64,000 bases of DNA from Inonotus obliquus (lineage: Eukaryota; Basidiomycota; Agaricomycetes; Hymenochaetales; Hymenochaetaceae): contig JAJHTX010000009.1 of NCBI GenBank assembly GCA_032164295.1, positions 558,001 through 622,000 on the forward strand, given 5' to 3'. The position numbers and the translations under genes were made by a program. Of the stretch, positions 23,815 to 34,337 are shown piece by piece; positions within the stretch are counted from its first letter, which is position 1; every line of letters begins with the position of its first letter. Under the pieces are notes generated by a model, which was not told the DNA's origin, did no database searches, and was given only the letters and a program-made list of their open reading frames with translations.

Positions 23815-24127
23815 CAAGCTGCCTTTAACACAAGAACAGTTAGCAGCGCTCCCCTCCAACTCCGTCGTCGACGAGCAGGACAACGTTACAGTCACCGACA
23901 AACTAGGCAATAAGTTCGAATCCTGGTGGTCTCCGACTAGCAAGTCTTGGGTGTCGTGGGATAACGACGAACACACAAAGACTTTCAGGTGGAAGCCGAG
24001 AAATCCGTCACCACCGACAGCTGCCCCCACACCACCGCCTCGATCTCCCACTCTCTCGTCGCCGTCTCTACCTTCGACGTCGACTGCCTTTGGACTGACA
24101 CGAACTTCGTCGAACCCTCGAACGACG

Positions 24128-25198
24128 ATGTCATCCCTCACCGCCGAACAAATCCAGGACTTCGCCGCTCTAGTCGCGGCGGCGATGTCTGCTCAACAGA
24201 GACAAGCGCCTAAACAGTCGACGATGAAAGATCTTGGGATCGCACCGCCGACGCCTTTCGCTGGAGGCAAAGACTACCTCCGATTCCGTCGAGAATGTTT
24301 AGCGTACATTAGCGCCGACGATACTGGCTCGATCTTCGTCAACGACAAGAAGAAGATCTCCTTCGTGCTGTCGTACATGAAGGAAGGCACAGCATCGACG
24401 TGGGCTCAAAACTACTACGACGGAATAACGAATGACCAGGGTGCGATAACGATCGTCGACACCTTTAAGAAGTTCCTTGAAAAGATTGACCAGTCCTTTA
24501 AGGACCCTGGCGAGAAGGACCGAGCGTACACTCGGTGGACGGAGATGCGCCAAGGAAACACCGACGCCGGTGTCTTCCTCGCCAATTTCGAGATTGCAAT
24601 GAGTCAAGCAGGAGTCAAAACGACGGACGTCAATGTCGTGCTTCCGCAGCTGAAGAAGGCTCTTCGTGAGGAGGTAGCGACGGCGATCATTCGTCTCCCG
24701 ACGAAGCCGACGAATTATGACATGATGAAAGGGTACGCCATCGTGTTTGACGCGAACGAGCGCGAAGTTCGTCAACTGCGTAACCAGAAGACACCGACGC
24801 AACCACTACCGCGTCGACAAGCCCACCCGCCAGCACCACAACAGCCGGCCCTGTTCGATCCTTCGTGCGGCGACAAAAAGGATGCGACGGGAATTACCTT
24901 CGGGGGCCAAGGCGAACCGATGCAGGACATCCTTCGACGGCTTCGTCGCGAAGGAAGGTGTTTCCAGTGTGGCAAACAAGGCCACATCTCTGCGAATTGT
25001 CCGACACCGACGACCAAACAACAAGTTCGTGCGGTCGTCGCCGAATTATCCGAGCAGGCGAAGGAACTGCTTCGTGAGGTTTTGTTCGCGGACGCTGACG
25101 TGGAAGCGGCAAGGGCAGCAGCTGCTCGTCGATTGCAAGAAGAAGAAGTTGTCGATGAAAGTAATCCCGACGACGAGGATTTTTCGATCAGCCAGTAG
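24128..25198 (+). CDS. gag: Gag polyprotein
   Basis: Capsid/nucleocapsid protein of the retrotransposon. The first ATG in this frame is at 24128 (356 residues), but the frame is open from 23810. It has a retrotransposon Gag capsid fold region (TPFAGGKDYLRFRRECLAYI through KALREEVATAIIRLP) and a CCHC zinc knuckle, CFQCGKQGHISANC, near residue 280. It ends in an acidic tail before TAG at 25196. Pol lies in the -1 frame and overlaps the last codons. Confidence 0.85.
   Translation: MSSLTAEQIQDFAALVAAAMSAQQRQAPKQSTMKDLGIAPPTPFAGGKDYLRFRRECLAYISADDTGSIFVNDKKKISFVLSYMKEGTASTWAQNYYDGITNDQGAITIVDTFKKFLEKIDQSFKDPGEKDRAYTRWTEMRQGNTDAGVFLANFEIAMSQAGVKTTDVNVVLPQLKKALREEVATAIIRLPTKPTNYDMMKGYAIVFDANEREVRQLRNQKTPTQPLPRRQAHPPAPQQPALFDPSCGDKKDATGITFGGQGEPMQDILRRLRREGRCFQCGKQGHISANCPTPTTKQQVRAVVAELSEQAKELLREVLFADADVEAARAAAARRLQEEEVVDESNPDDEDFSISQ
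25180..25184 (+). other. Probable -1 ribosomal frameshift site, gag to pol
   Basis: A run of five T (gag codons GAT TTT TCG) sits four codons before the gag stop. A one-base backward slip on TTT yields TTC GAT CAG and enters the pol frame, which is open from here to 28809. No canonical X-XXY-YYZ heptamer is present, so the exact slip is an inference. Confidence 0.5.
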
Positions 25199-28100
25199 AT
25201 GACGTCGGTGTCACTGGCTTAGGTTTCTCAAACTCTTCACTTCGATCCCCTGTAAATTATAATTCGTCAAATGTACAATTATTAGATGCAACGTCTGCAA
25301 ATAAAATTGGCGAATTAAAAGATCAGATCGAAAGCGAACCGTTTGAAGAAAATGAATCCGACAATGATGACTTTGAGCTTCTCCTCGACGAACTCGTCAA
25401 AGGCCCGGTTGTCCGAAAGATAAATAAGGAAACCCCGGCAAAAGCTCGAGACGAGCTGGACCTTTACGTCGACATAATCCTGGATGATGGAAGAGTATTA
25501 GATGCCCATGCGTTGATAGACTCGGGTTGTACAGACTCGTATATCGATGCAGGTTTTGTCGAAAGATACCAAATCCCGACGCTGAAACTTCCGACTGCGA
25601 CGAACGTCATGAATGCTGATGGAACACCAAATGAAGGAGGCAAGATGACGCAATACGTCGAGCTAAACCTCCGAATTGAGAATCATGAGGAAAGGGTACG
25701 CCTACCCGTTCTTACGATCTCGACGTCGAATCTATTCCTGGGTTATTCGTGGTTGAGCAAACACAACCCGTCGATTGATTGGAGGTGTGGACACATCAAC
25801 TTCGACAAATGCCCGACGTCTTGCAAACAGCACGATGTTCCTAAGGCCCGTTACATCATCCCTCAGCGAAGACCATCGTCGGAGTTACCGTATTTAAGGG
25901 AGTACTACGACGTTTTCAGCGAAGAGAACTTTGAGCGGCTACCAGAGCATAGAGTGTGGGACCACGTCATCGACCTGAAACCGGACTTTAAACCATCCGA
26001 TTGTAAGGTCTACCCCTTGAGTGTGAAGGAACGCGAAGAACTACGGGTTTTCATCGACGAAAATCTCAAGTCAGGACGTATACGTGAATCATCGTCTCCT
26101 ATGTCATCCCCTTTCTTCTTCATCAGGAAAGCCGATGGTTCGTTAAGAGCTATCCAAGATTACAGGAAGCTCAACGAAGGAACGATTAAAAACAAATATC
26201 CTCTACCGCTCATTGGTGAACTTGTTGATAAGGTCAAAACGGCTAAGGTTATTTCGAAACTCGACGTCAGATGGGGATACTATAATATCCGCATCAGAGA
26301 AGGTGACGAATGGAAGGCAGCCTTTAGAACGAACGAGGGACTTTTCGAACCCACCGTCATGTTCTTTGGCCTGTGCAATGCGCCGGCCACCTTCCAGACG
26401 TTCGTCAATCACATCTTCAGAGACCTGATCGGACAAGGAAAGATAGTCATTTACCTCGACGATATCCTCATCTTCTCGGAAAATGTCGAAGAACACCGAC
26501 GACTAGTCAAACAGGTACTCAGCGTGCTGAGGGAGCATAAGCTGTATCTGAAATCGACGAAGTGCGAGTTCGAAGTGTCAACGGTGAAGTTCCTCGGATA
26601 CATCCTCGGTAATGGTGAGGTACGCATGGATCCTACAAAGATCGACGCAGTCGCCGAATGGCCCGTTCCAAAGAACAAGAAACAGCTACAACAGTTTCTT
26701 GGGCTCGGCAATTGGCTTCGACGATTCGTCAAAGGTTACAGTGCTGTCATCAAGCCGCTTACTCGTCTAACTGGAGACGTCGCATGGGAATGGACTCCAC
26801 AGGAACAGGCAGCCTTTGAGGAAATCAAACAAAGGTTGACCAGCGCTCCCGTCCTAGCGATCCCAAACGACGACGACCCGTTCCGAGTAGAAACCGACGC
26901 ATCGGACTTTGCGACTGGAGGTGTCTTACTCCAGAAGCAGGAGAGCGTGTGGAGGGTAATCGCCTACAGGTCCCAAACGTTGTCGCCAGCCGAACGAAAT
27001 TACCAGATCTACGACAAAGAGCTTCTTGCAGTCGTCCAAGCATTGACGGAATGGAGGCAGTACCTCCTAGGTGCCAAACACCCCGTCGAACTTTGGACAG
27101 ATCATGCGAACCTGACGTACTTTAGGAAGCCGCAAGATCTAAACCGTCGACAAGCTCGTTGGTCCTTGTTTTTGTCGGAATTTGATCTCACGTTCGTTCA
27201 CAAACCGGGTACAACCATGACAAAGGCAGACGCTCTCTCCCGTCGGTATGACTACAACGAAGGGAAGGAGGACAACCAGGGGCTGATGCTGTTGAAGGAC
27301 GAATGGTTTAAGGCTAGGGCTGTCATAGAAACGACGCGGACAATGTTGGAACAACGGATCAAGGATGCCGGTGAAGGACTGGAGCCCAGGATGGATGGCC
27401 GGCTTGTCGTACCGATCGAATTGATCGAAGACGTCTTAAAGGAATACCACGACTCGCCGTTAGCAGGACACCCAGGTCAGACCAAGACTTGGAAATCCAT
27501 CGGTCAGAAATACTGGTGGCCTGGATTAATCCAAGACGTTGTCAAATATGTCAAGGGCTGCGACGTTTGCCAAAGAACTAAACCGTCTAGACAACCGAAA
27601 CGACGTGCTTTACATCCGCACGACATCCCTGAAGGCCCATGGCAAACGATATCGGTTGATTTCATCGGTGAACTTCCTGAGTCGAATGGTTACAACGCGA
27701 TCTGCGTCATCGTCGACAAGTTTTCAAAGCAAATACATGCGATTCCGACGACGACGAAAATAACGGCTCAAGGAACGGCAAGACTCTACAGGGACCACGT
27801 CTTCAGGTTACACGGACTCCCCAAAAAGATCGTCCATGATCGAGGTCCCCAATTCGACGCCGACTTCATGAAAGAGCTTTACAAGCTCCTTCATATCGAA
27901 GGAAATCCATCGACGGCCTATCATCCTCAAACTGATGGACAAACAGAGCGAGTTAATCAAGAACTCGAACTGTACTTGAGGATGTACGTCAATCATCGAC
28001 AGTCGGATTGGTCGGAATGGCTGGCGCTTGCGGAGTTCGCCTACAACAACCGGGAACATTCGTCGACAAAAATGTCTCCTTTCTTCGTCAATACGGGCCT

Positions 28101-28809
28101 TAACCCCCTTAATCCAGGAACGATTCAAACAACGTCAAAAAACCTGTCAACGGAAGAGTTTGCCAAAGAACTCAAGGAGGCACATTCTCAAGCAAAAGAG
28201 AACCTTGAAAAGGCAAACAACGCTATGAAAAAAGCACACGATCGACAGGCGGCCGATGCCGTTGAATATCAGGTTGGAGACAAGGTTATGTTAGACGGAC
28301 GAAACATTACGACGGTCAGACCAACTCGGAAGTTTGCGGATAAATGGTACGGTCCTTTCGACGTCATGGAGAAAGTCGGCGCAGCAGCGTACAAACTCAA
28401 GCTGCCAAAGACGTGGAAGAAGGTACACTCCGTCTTCAACGAGGTACTTCTTAAACCGTACGTCGACCCATCGTTTGAAGGACAGAAGAAGCCACCCCCA
28501 CCTCCACCAGAACTTATCGACGGCGAAGAAGAATACGAAGTCGAAGAAATTCTAGACTCACGCGAACATAGAGGAAAGTTACAATTCCTCGTCCGTTGGA
28601 AAGGTTACGATGAAACTACCTGGGAACCCCGCGATAACCTCGTTCCAAATTCTAACGAGGCTATCGATGACTTCTATAAGCTACACCCAGGAGCCCCTCG
28701 AGTCTTCGCCGCACGTCTAGGTTTTTCGACGTTTAAACCGATTTTTCGTTACACGGAGCCGGATCGAACCCATGGTTGGTCGGGTCGCCCAACCTTAAGA
28801 GGGGGGTGA
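25183..28809 (+). CDS. pol: Pol polyprotein: protease, RT, RNase H, integrase, chromodomain
   Basis: Up to 1208 residues from the frameshift site. In order: a linker; aspartic protease with LIDSGCTDSYID (Asp near residue 113); reverse transcriptase with the catalytic YLDDILIF box near residue 424; RNase H (VETDASDFATGGVLLQ, YDKELLAVVQAL, LWTDHANLTYF); integrase with an HHCC zinc finger (AGHPGQTKTW...CDVCQRTK) and a DDE core (SVDFIGELPES, VHDRGPQFDADF, YHPQTDGQTERVNQELE); and a C-terminal chromodomain (YEVEEILDSREHRGKLQF, VRWKGYDETTWEPRDNL), which would steer integration to marked chromatin. No internal stop. The last codons overlap the polypurine tract, and the stop TGA abuts the 3' LTR. Confidence 0.95.
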   Translation, partial: FDQPVDDVGVTGLGFSNSSLRSPVNYNSSNVQLLDATSANKIGELKDQIESEPFEENESDNDDFELLLDELVKGPVVRKINKETPAKARDELDLYVDIILDDGRVLDAHALIDSGCTDSYIDAGFVERYQIPTLKLPTATNVMNADGTPNEGGKMTQYVELNLRIENHEERVRLPVLTISTSNLFLGYSWLSKHNPSIDWRCGHINFDKCPTSCKQHDVPKARYIIPQRRPSSELPYLREYYDVFSEENFERLPEHRVWDHVIDLKPDFKPSDCKVYPLSVKEREELRVFIDENLKSGRIRESSSPMSSPFFFIRKADGSLRAIQDYRKLNEGTIKNKYPLPLIGELVDKVKTAKVISKLDVRWGYYNIRIREGDEWKAAFRTNEGLFEPTVMFFGLCNAPATFQTFVNHIFRDLIGQGKIVIYLDDILIFSENVEEHRRLVKQVLSVLREHKLYLKSTKCEFEVSTVKFLGYILGNGEVRMDPTKIDAVAEWPVPKNKKQLQQFLGLGNWLRRFVKGYSAVIKPLTRLTGDVAWEWTPQEQAAFEEIKQRLTSAPVLAIPNDDDPFRVETDASDFATGGVLLQKQESVWRVIAYRSQTLSPAERNYQIYDKELLAVVQALTEWRQYLLGAKHPVELWTDHANLTYFRKPQDLNRRQARWSLFLSEFDLTFVHKPGTTMTKADALSRRYDYNEGKEDNQGLMLLKDEWFKARAVIETTRTMLEQRIKDAGEGLEPRMDGRLVVPIELIEDVLKEYHDSPLAGHPGQTKTWKSIGQKYWWPGLIQDVVKYVKGCDVCQRTKPSRQPKRRALHPHDIPEGPWQTISVDFIGELPESNGYNAICVIVDKFSKQIHAIPTTTKITAQGTARLYRDHVFRLHGLPKKIVHDRGPQFDADFMKELYKLLHIEGNPSTAYHPQTDGQTERVNQELELYLRMYVNHRQSDWSEWLALAEFAYNNREHSSTKMSPFFVNTGLNPLNPGTIQTTSKNLSTEEFAKELKEAHSQAKENLEKANNAMKKAHDRQAADAVEYQVGDKVMLDGRNITTVRPTRKFADKWYGPFDVMEKVGAAAYKLKLPKTWKKVHSVFNEVLLKPYVDPSFEGQKKPPPPPPELIDGEEEYEVEEILDSREHRGKLQFLVRWKGYDETTWEPRDNLVPNSNEAIDDFYKLHPGAPRVFAARLGFSTFKPIFRYTEPDRTHGWSGRPTLRGG
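28797..28806 (+). other. Polypurine tract
   Basis: AAGAGGGGGG ends four bases before the 3' LTR, the place where plus-strand synthesis is primed. It lies inside the final pol codons. Confidence 0.85.
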
Positions 28810-29259
28810 TGTTACGACGTCTTTTCTCTTTTCCTCATACGGCCATTCTTTCTATTCATCGACGCATATTTACTTTCATTTTAAATCACGTTCCTTACTT
28901 AATCCCTACTGGCTTAGCTAATCACAATCTATAACAACTTTATCCCGCCATTCCCCTTTCTTCCCTTGTTTCTATTTGTCTTTGTTTATATTGTACAGTT
29001 TATGTAAAGCTTTCCCGCGGCGTCTGGGTATATAAGGCTGGACTAGAGAGTGATTGTCTCTTCACTCTCTTGTTCTAGTACTATCACCTACGTCGCAGGT
29101 AAGTCGTATCCCCCTCGTGTATTATATAGACGTGCTAAATTCTAGTACTATCACCTACGTCGCAGACTACGGTCTTTTGTGATTTAGTGGTAGCTCGCTT
29201 TCTTGCCCGTCGACGTCTCTGATCTCTGATCGACGTCTCTGACTGCGCAAAGCGTAACA
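28810..29259 (+). repeat. 3' LTR
   Basis: 450 bp, read as identical to the 5' LTR. It starts at the base after the pol stop codon. Confidence 0.95.
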
Positions 29260-29679
29260 GGTACAAGTATTTATACGACTTACCTGCGACGTAGGTGATA
29301 GTACTAGAACAAGAGAGTGGGAAATTCCTAACTCTCTGATCCAGCCTTATATACACTTTGGTCGCGGGTAAGTTCTACTCTAAATAGGTGCTGACTAGCA
29401 GCAAGTAAATAAGAACAAACAAACAACGGGGCCCGACGAGTCAGCAAGAATGAGTAAGGATGAGTAAGTGTCGTCAGGTTAAACGGAAAGAAGAATAATA
29501 AGTCAGCAAGAATGAGTAATAAAAGAATAAAAGGAATGGTGGGATGAAGTTGTTATAGATTGTGATTAGCTAAGCCTGTATGTATTAAGTAAGGAATGTG
29601 GTTTAAAAGGAAAGTAAATATGCATTGACGAAAATAAAAGAAAGGCCGTATAAAGAAAAATGGAAAAGGTGTCGTAACA

Positions 29680-30986
29680 TGTAGTATCTGGCACTCCTCT
29701 CAGTTAAGAGGCATTGACACGATGAAGTGACCAATGCACATTGGTTATATTGCTCTCTTAGATAAAAGAATATAAAACTTTGGTGAGTGGTGCCAAAGTG
29801 TTTGCAGTTTGATTGACCATTATTACCAGATGTCACAGTTTAAAATTGAATTCGAATTTCAGCAAAATGCGACACGTCTGTCACGTGGGACATATCTCGA
29901 TACCGTTGCCGTGGGTCATGTTTTCTAAATCCAGATAAGGTTGGTGAAAGTTAAACTTGACTTGGTGTAACGCTGAAGAGAACTACGTGTGGCTGAGCTT
30001 GGCATCAAGCCCAGTATCTCATTCTACGCTTACCCCATGCTACGGTATGGTCCCATCTACGCCTTCTAGTATCCACTAGCACACCTAGAGAAACTGTCGG
30101 TCCCATTTCTCAAGATACCGAATGCCGAGAGTACTGGTACTGAGCGCCAAGAAACCCGGTACCGAGAATACCGAGAGTACCGAGTGCCGAGAAACCCGGT
30201 ACTGAGACAAATTGACAATTCGACATGCTCTCATGACATGGATCACATGTCTCCCTCTCTGGTATTCATTCCTGATGGTTGGACTATGCATGCCGATTCT
30301 TTGGGAAAGCTCAGGGTCAGTATCTGTTAAGGTTTTCAGGTCCGGTACCACCAGGAACACATCGGTATCAATTGGCAGGGGCTCAAATCTCTTGTCCTGA
30401 GGACTTTTCATCCAGGGGTACTATATGCTACGTTTTCATTGGTATCTTGTCCTCCCTAACCCTTTCTTGTTGTCCCCCTGATGGTGCTGCAATGTTCACT
30501 TTCCTTGTTACATTTTTCTTCAGACTTTTCTTTGTTTTGATCTTCCTTTCTACTTTCTCCTTTTGGATTTATGAGCTAACTACGATACAGTAGTATAAAT
30601 ATCTCCTCCTGTACGTAGTAGCTCTCCAGGTAATCTTAGGAGCTAGCCTCTAGCATGAGGGCTCGGGTTTCCTCACCCCCTTCTCAGTTCTGTCTCAGTC
30701 TCGTTGTTAGGACTTGAACTTTTTCCTTTTCTCTTGCTTACTTAATTCCTTATTTATCATCTTCCTTTTCTGTATATGTGAAAGGATTGTGCTGAAATTT
30801 TGATTCGATTAGGAACGCCGATCGAAACTACCCCGGATAGGACCGGTTAATTTCACTGGCCGGCTACGATCAGGATCGACAGCGAGAAGCGGAGAACACA
30901 CACGGCTAATACAATCTGAAGCCGACGATCAAGAAGCATCGGCTAGCAACACTAATCCCGACGATCACACTAAACCTTCGCAAACG
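29680..30986. other. Repeat-rich stretch without a supported gene
   Basis: 29937-29964 is the left member of a possible long-range inverted repeat (partner near 34303-34330). 30110-30200 is a run of ACCGAG-type short repeats (taccgaga, ggtaccg). 30590-30720 resembles an LTR promoter/leader: TATAAATA, then GAGGGCTCGGGTTTCCTC, a motif recurring near 32778 and 45520. Probably the remains of an LTR element. Confidence 0.4.
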
Positions 30987-31613
30987 ATGCAGCAAGTACA
31001 GCAACCTCCAACGGCTTGCTATAAATGCAGAAGAGTGCGACAGATCATCGAAGACCTACACAAGATAATACTACGGGAGGCAACGGGCATGTTGACGTAT
31101 CATGTGTCCAGCGAACGAGCAACAGCTTATCGAGAATACCACAATCCCCCAGAGGTCGTTCGAAATCACACGAGGTCAACAATAGCAATGGATACGGCAA
31201 TAGGCATGCAACCAAAGACGCACTGGACAATAGTAGGAATCCACGACATATTAGCACTCGAGTGCCCAAGCACATTCGTGGAGATCAGTGCAGACTATGT
31301 TACGAACCGCCGCTCACCGATAACAGCGGCATGGGTTGCAAACACACTCAGGGAACTATGGGCATACTGCAAAGCTATTCGACTACAAGGAAACCTATAC
31401 CTAGGCTGGAGAATACCTTCGAACGATACTCGACGAAGTATACAGCTACTCATCGCCATAGGCACCTACGTCAAACCACCTTGGTTTCCCCACGATGATA
31501 TCCGATGTCGAATCACACTTGACGGCCCCGAACAAGAGTCCCGAGGCGACAAGCAAATCACAGCCTTCATAGCCCCAGATGCTATACAATGGAACCCCGA
31601 CGGAATTCCTTAA
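30987..31613 (+). CDS. Unidentified ORF inside repeat debris
   Basis: A 208-codon open frame starting ATG (QQVQQPPTACYKCRRVRQ). I recognise no domain. It lies between two LTR-like stretches (about 30.6 kb and 32.7-33.2 kb), so a degraded or non-autonomous retroelement Gag is possible. A second frame over the same bases (31025-31498) is also open, which suggests composition effects rather than strong selection on one frame. Confidence 0.25.
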   Translation: MQQVQQPPTACYKCRRVRQIIEDLHKIILREATGMLTYHVSSERATAYREYHNPPEVVRNHTRSTIAMDTAIGMQPKTHWTIVGIHDILALECPSTFVEISADYVTNRRSPITAAWVANTLRELWAYCKAIRLQGNLYLGWRIPSNDTRRSIQLLIAIGTYVKPPWFPHDDIRCRITLDGPEQESRGDKQITAFIAPDAIQWNPDGIP

Positions 31614-33467
31614 ATACACGAGCAACTGCGGACGAGCGAACTCTAACTACGGCGCAGCCATGCAAAACCAATGGCATATGAACACGCATTCAATGACTCA
31701 CTCACTGACTCACTCTATGCACAGGGCGCAGCACAAGACCGACCCCGAGCATAGGTCTCAATTCAGTTCAAGTCAAGATGAGTCAACGCCGAGTCATCGC
31801 CTTGCACAGGGCGCAGTCGATGAGTCAATCCGCAGCAGAACAATAGGAATACCAGACGAGTTTGGAAGCTAGAACAACGAATCAGATCGAGAGTAGGAAC
31901 TACGGAGCGTAGGAAGTGGTCCGTCCACAACATGAGGAAAAGGTATAAATAGTTGTAGACTTAGACCGTAGCTCCCCATCTTTCTTTCGATCATTTTGTA
32001 CATCGAGTCCTCTTAGGCCTCTAGCTTCTAATCTGAAGACCACCTAATCTGCTTAACCTCTCTTACTCTACGGCGTGGAACGATTGATTAGTCGTCCACC
32101 GACTAGGGAAGCTTACGAACGGCAGTCGACACTGTCCTACTAGTCTGTCAACGGGGTTAAGGCTCGACTTGATCAGTTAAACGAAAGCGTCTGAGGCAAC
32201 GCTTAGTATACTTGGGAATCTGCCCTGCTTGTGAAAACCGAGTAGGCTCCGGAAACTCTTAGAAAAGCATCGCCGAACCCGTAACCAACCGGACCGTCCT
32301 ATTGTGGTTACTGTATAGTCTTTATAGGGCGAGCGTTTTCTAACAATATGCTTACTCATCCTGCTTAGTTGCTCTTTACCGGAACGTTCCATAATATTCT
32401 ATTCCCACCCTTACTAATATTCTTCTTAGAGTAATATCTTCTCACGTCTGGTGTGTTTATAAGTAGATAGTCTGACTCGTTTGTACCCTGTCTCACTATT
32501 CTTCTTACCACCACCATCCCTTAGGTATTTACTCATTGTCTGTACTAACTTTAATATATCTTCTTACCACCACCATCCCTTAGCCTGTGTGATCGTCTCC
32601 GTCGTTGTACAAGTCTTCGACGTTTGAGGCAGCGTACCCTAAGCTCTGGTGTGAGAGACCCTGACTCCGTTCAAGTACCCCTGAACCTGTCGTTTCGCAT
32701 AACACTCGTCTCAATTTCCGTCCCAGTCCCATCCCAGTTCCGTCTCAAGTGAACCTTCAGAGTTAGCCTTCCGTGTGAGGGCTCAGGTTTGCTTCCCAGT
32801 CCAGTTGCCACCTCCCAGCCACCAGTCTCCCCCATTCAGTCTCTTGCTATACCACCCCGTGCTAGCTGTTTCCTTGCAGTACTGACCTGTACCGACGTTT
32901 TTCCCACGGTACCGACATTTTGCTATCCTTCGTATTCTGCACATCACCTCTTTGTTTCTGTACTGACCTTTGTGCTTGACAACATACCTCCACATACCGA
33001 CCCCTTTGCTTCTGTACCGACCTGTACTGAGATTTTTCCCATGCTCTAACCTACTCTTTTCACATCAGTCTCATACCCTTCACTTCTGGCCAGTCCATTA
33101 ACTTCCCCTATTCATAGACAACAAGTACTGTGACCGTACTGGTTAAGTACCGGCACGTATTAGCCCTCCCCCACTTAAGACCATATACCTCTCGTCTCAG
33201 TATTTCGGTACCGGACGCAATCTCACACATTTAACACAGCACGTGTCTAACCTCACCTTCTCAATATGGCTTATTCAGTTTTAACACAACATATTCGGAA
33301 CTCCTCCATCAACATCAAATCAACTCAAAATCTATCAGCACAGATTTGTAGAGAATGTTTTTATGTATAATTCTGTGCCTCTATTTTTCCAAAATAAGAA
33401 CTTTTGGTGGACCAGTTCCAAAAATAAGTATTTTGTATAGAATGGCTTAAACATGCTTTTCCAGCTA
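31614..33467. other. LTR-like debris
   Basis: A TATAAATAG box near 31943 is followed by pyrimidine-rich sequence. A 30-bp motif ATCTTCTTACCACCACCATC-type repeat occurs twice (about 32504 and 32560). 33130-33235 (ending CACATTTAACA) resembles 45855-45951 (ending GCACATTCA), consistent with the 3' ends of related LTRs. No open frame of interest. Confidence 0.4.
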
Positions 33468-33948
33468 CAGTCGAACCTGTGGATAAGCATACCATGGATA
33501 AGCATAACCTGTGTGTAAGCATAGAAAATTTTGCCCACCGAGTCGGTAGACAGTAAAATCAGGGTCTAATAAGCATAATTCCATATAAGCATATAGCATA
33601 ATGTTTTGGGGAAAGTTCTAATGAAATAATGCTTACCAGGAGGTAATCAGGTGATCTTTTATTGCCTAATTTAGAGCAAGTGTGACTAATTTCGATCCGG
33701 GACGAATTTTTAAAGGCAACTAAGGGTCAAGAAAGCATTTTCTCTTATCCCAATTCGGCATATAGTATACCAAAAACTGATGTGTAAAAGAAAATGTAAT
33801 TGTAAGTCACATGTCGACAATTTATGTTGCTTAACTTTCTATATTTAGAAGAATTAGGTATTATGTAATGACATATACTAGCACAACCTGTAGTTAAGCA
33901 TAGCCGAACCTGTCCACCGAGGGCTATGTTTATCCACAGGTTTGACTG
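33468..33948. mobile_element. Tc1/mariner (pogo/Fot-like) MITE
   Basis: 481 bp with terminal inverted repeats: left CAGTCGAACCTGTGGATAAG, right end complementary to CAGTCAAACCTGTGGATAAA, with TA dinucleotides on both sides (33466-33467, 33949-33950). Many internal ATAAGCATA repeats; AT-rich; no transposase. The TA target and CAGTCRAACC terminus fit pogo-type elements. Confidence 0.7.
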
Positions 33949-34337
33949 TATTTCCCAGCTTTTTGCATTTTTCGAGCTCAAATTTTGACAGATGACTAAG
34001 CAATGACCAATTTTAGTATGACTAATATACTCCAAATATAGATATTAAGTAATATGCTTAGTCATACTAAGCCAGAGATGTAAATTTGCTGAGCAGTCAA
34101 CCTCTTTTCTGAGTGCCTTCTGCTTCAGAGAAGGTAGATGGACTTGAAGTAACACTGTCTCAAGTGTCCATATAGTAATATATAGACAATATATGGCTTG
34201 CCAAGGCACCCTTCAGAATCTTGAGGTCCCATTTTCAACAAGGGTCCTTCCTAATTGGGAGTAACCCTAGGGTTCAGGGCTTTGTGACTATGATGTGACA
34301 GACTAGTTGAGTTTAACTTTTGCCAACCTTAAAGGGA

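Larger units (their letters stand above)
22774..29259 (+). mobile_element. Full-length Ty3/gypsy chromovirus retrotransposon
   Basis: A 6486-bp LTR retrotransposon: 5' LTR, primer site, gag, pol (protease, reverse transcriptase, RNase H, integrase, chromodomain), polypurine tract, 3' LTR. The GGTAC at 22769-22773 repeats at 29260-29264, a 5-bp target duplication. The two 450-bp LTRs show no difference by eye, so insertion is recent. Gene order and the C-terminal chromodomain place it among the chromoviruses. Confidence 0.97.
22632..29679 (-). mobile_element. Old solo LTR (inverted), split by a younger retrotransposon
   Basis: The two pieces 22632-22773 and 29265-29679 together form one LTR of about 560 bp in minus orientation, related to but diverged from the LTRs of the nested element. 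It begins TGTTACGCC and ends GTCGTAACA, and is flanked by TGTAG on both sides (22627-22631 and 29680-29684), a 5-bp target duplication. It lacks internal retroviral sequence of its own, so it is a solo LTR left by LTR-LTR recombination. Confidence 0.85.

Noticed and set aside
28801..28806. G-run as a G-quadruplex
   Set aside because: A single run of six G is explained by the polypurine tract.
30987..31613. Calling the 208-codon ORF a Gag or zinc-finger protein
   Set aside because: The single CxxC is not enough, a second frame is open over the same bases, and no downstream pol is seen.
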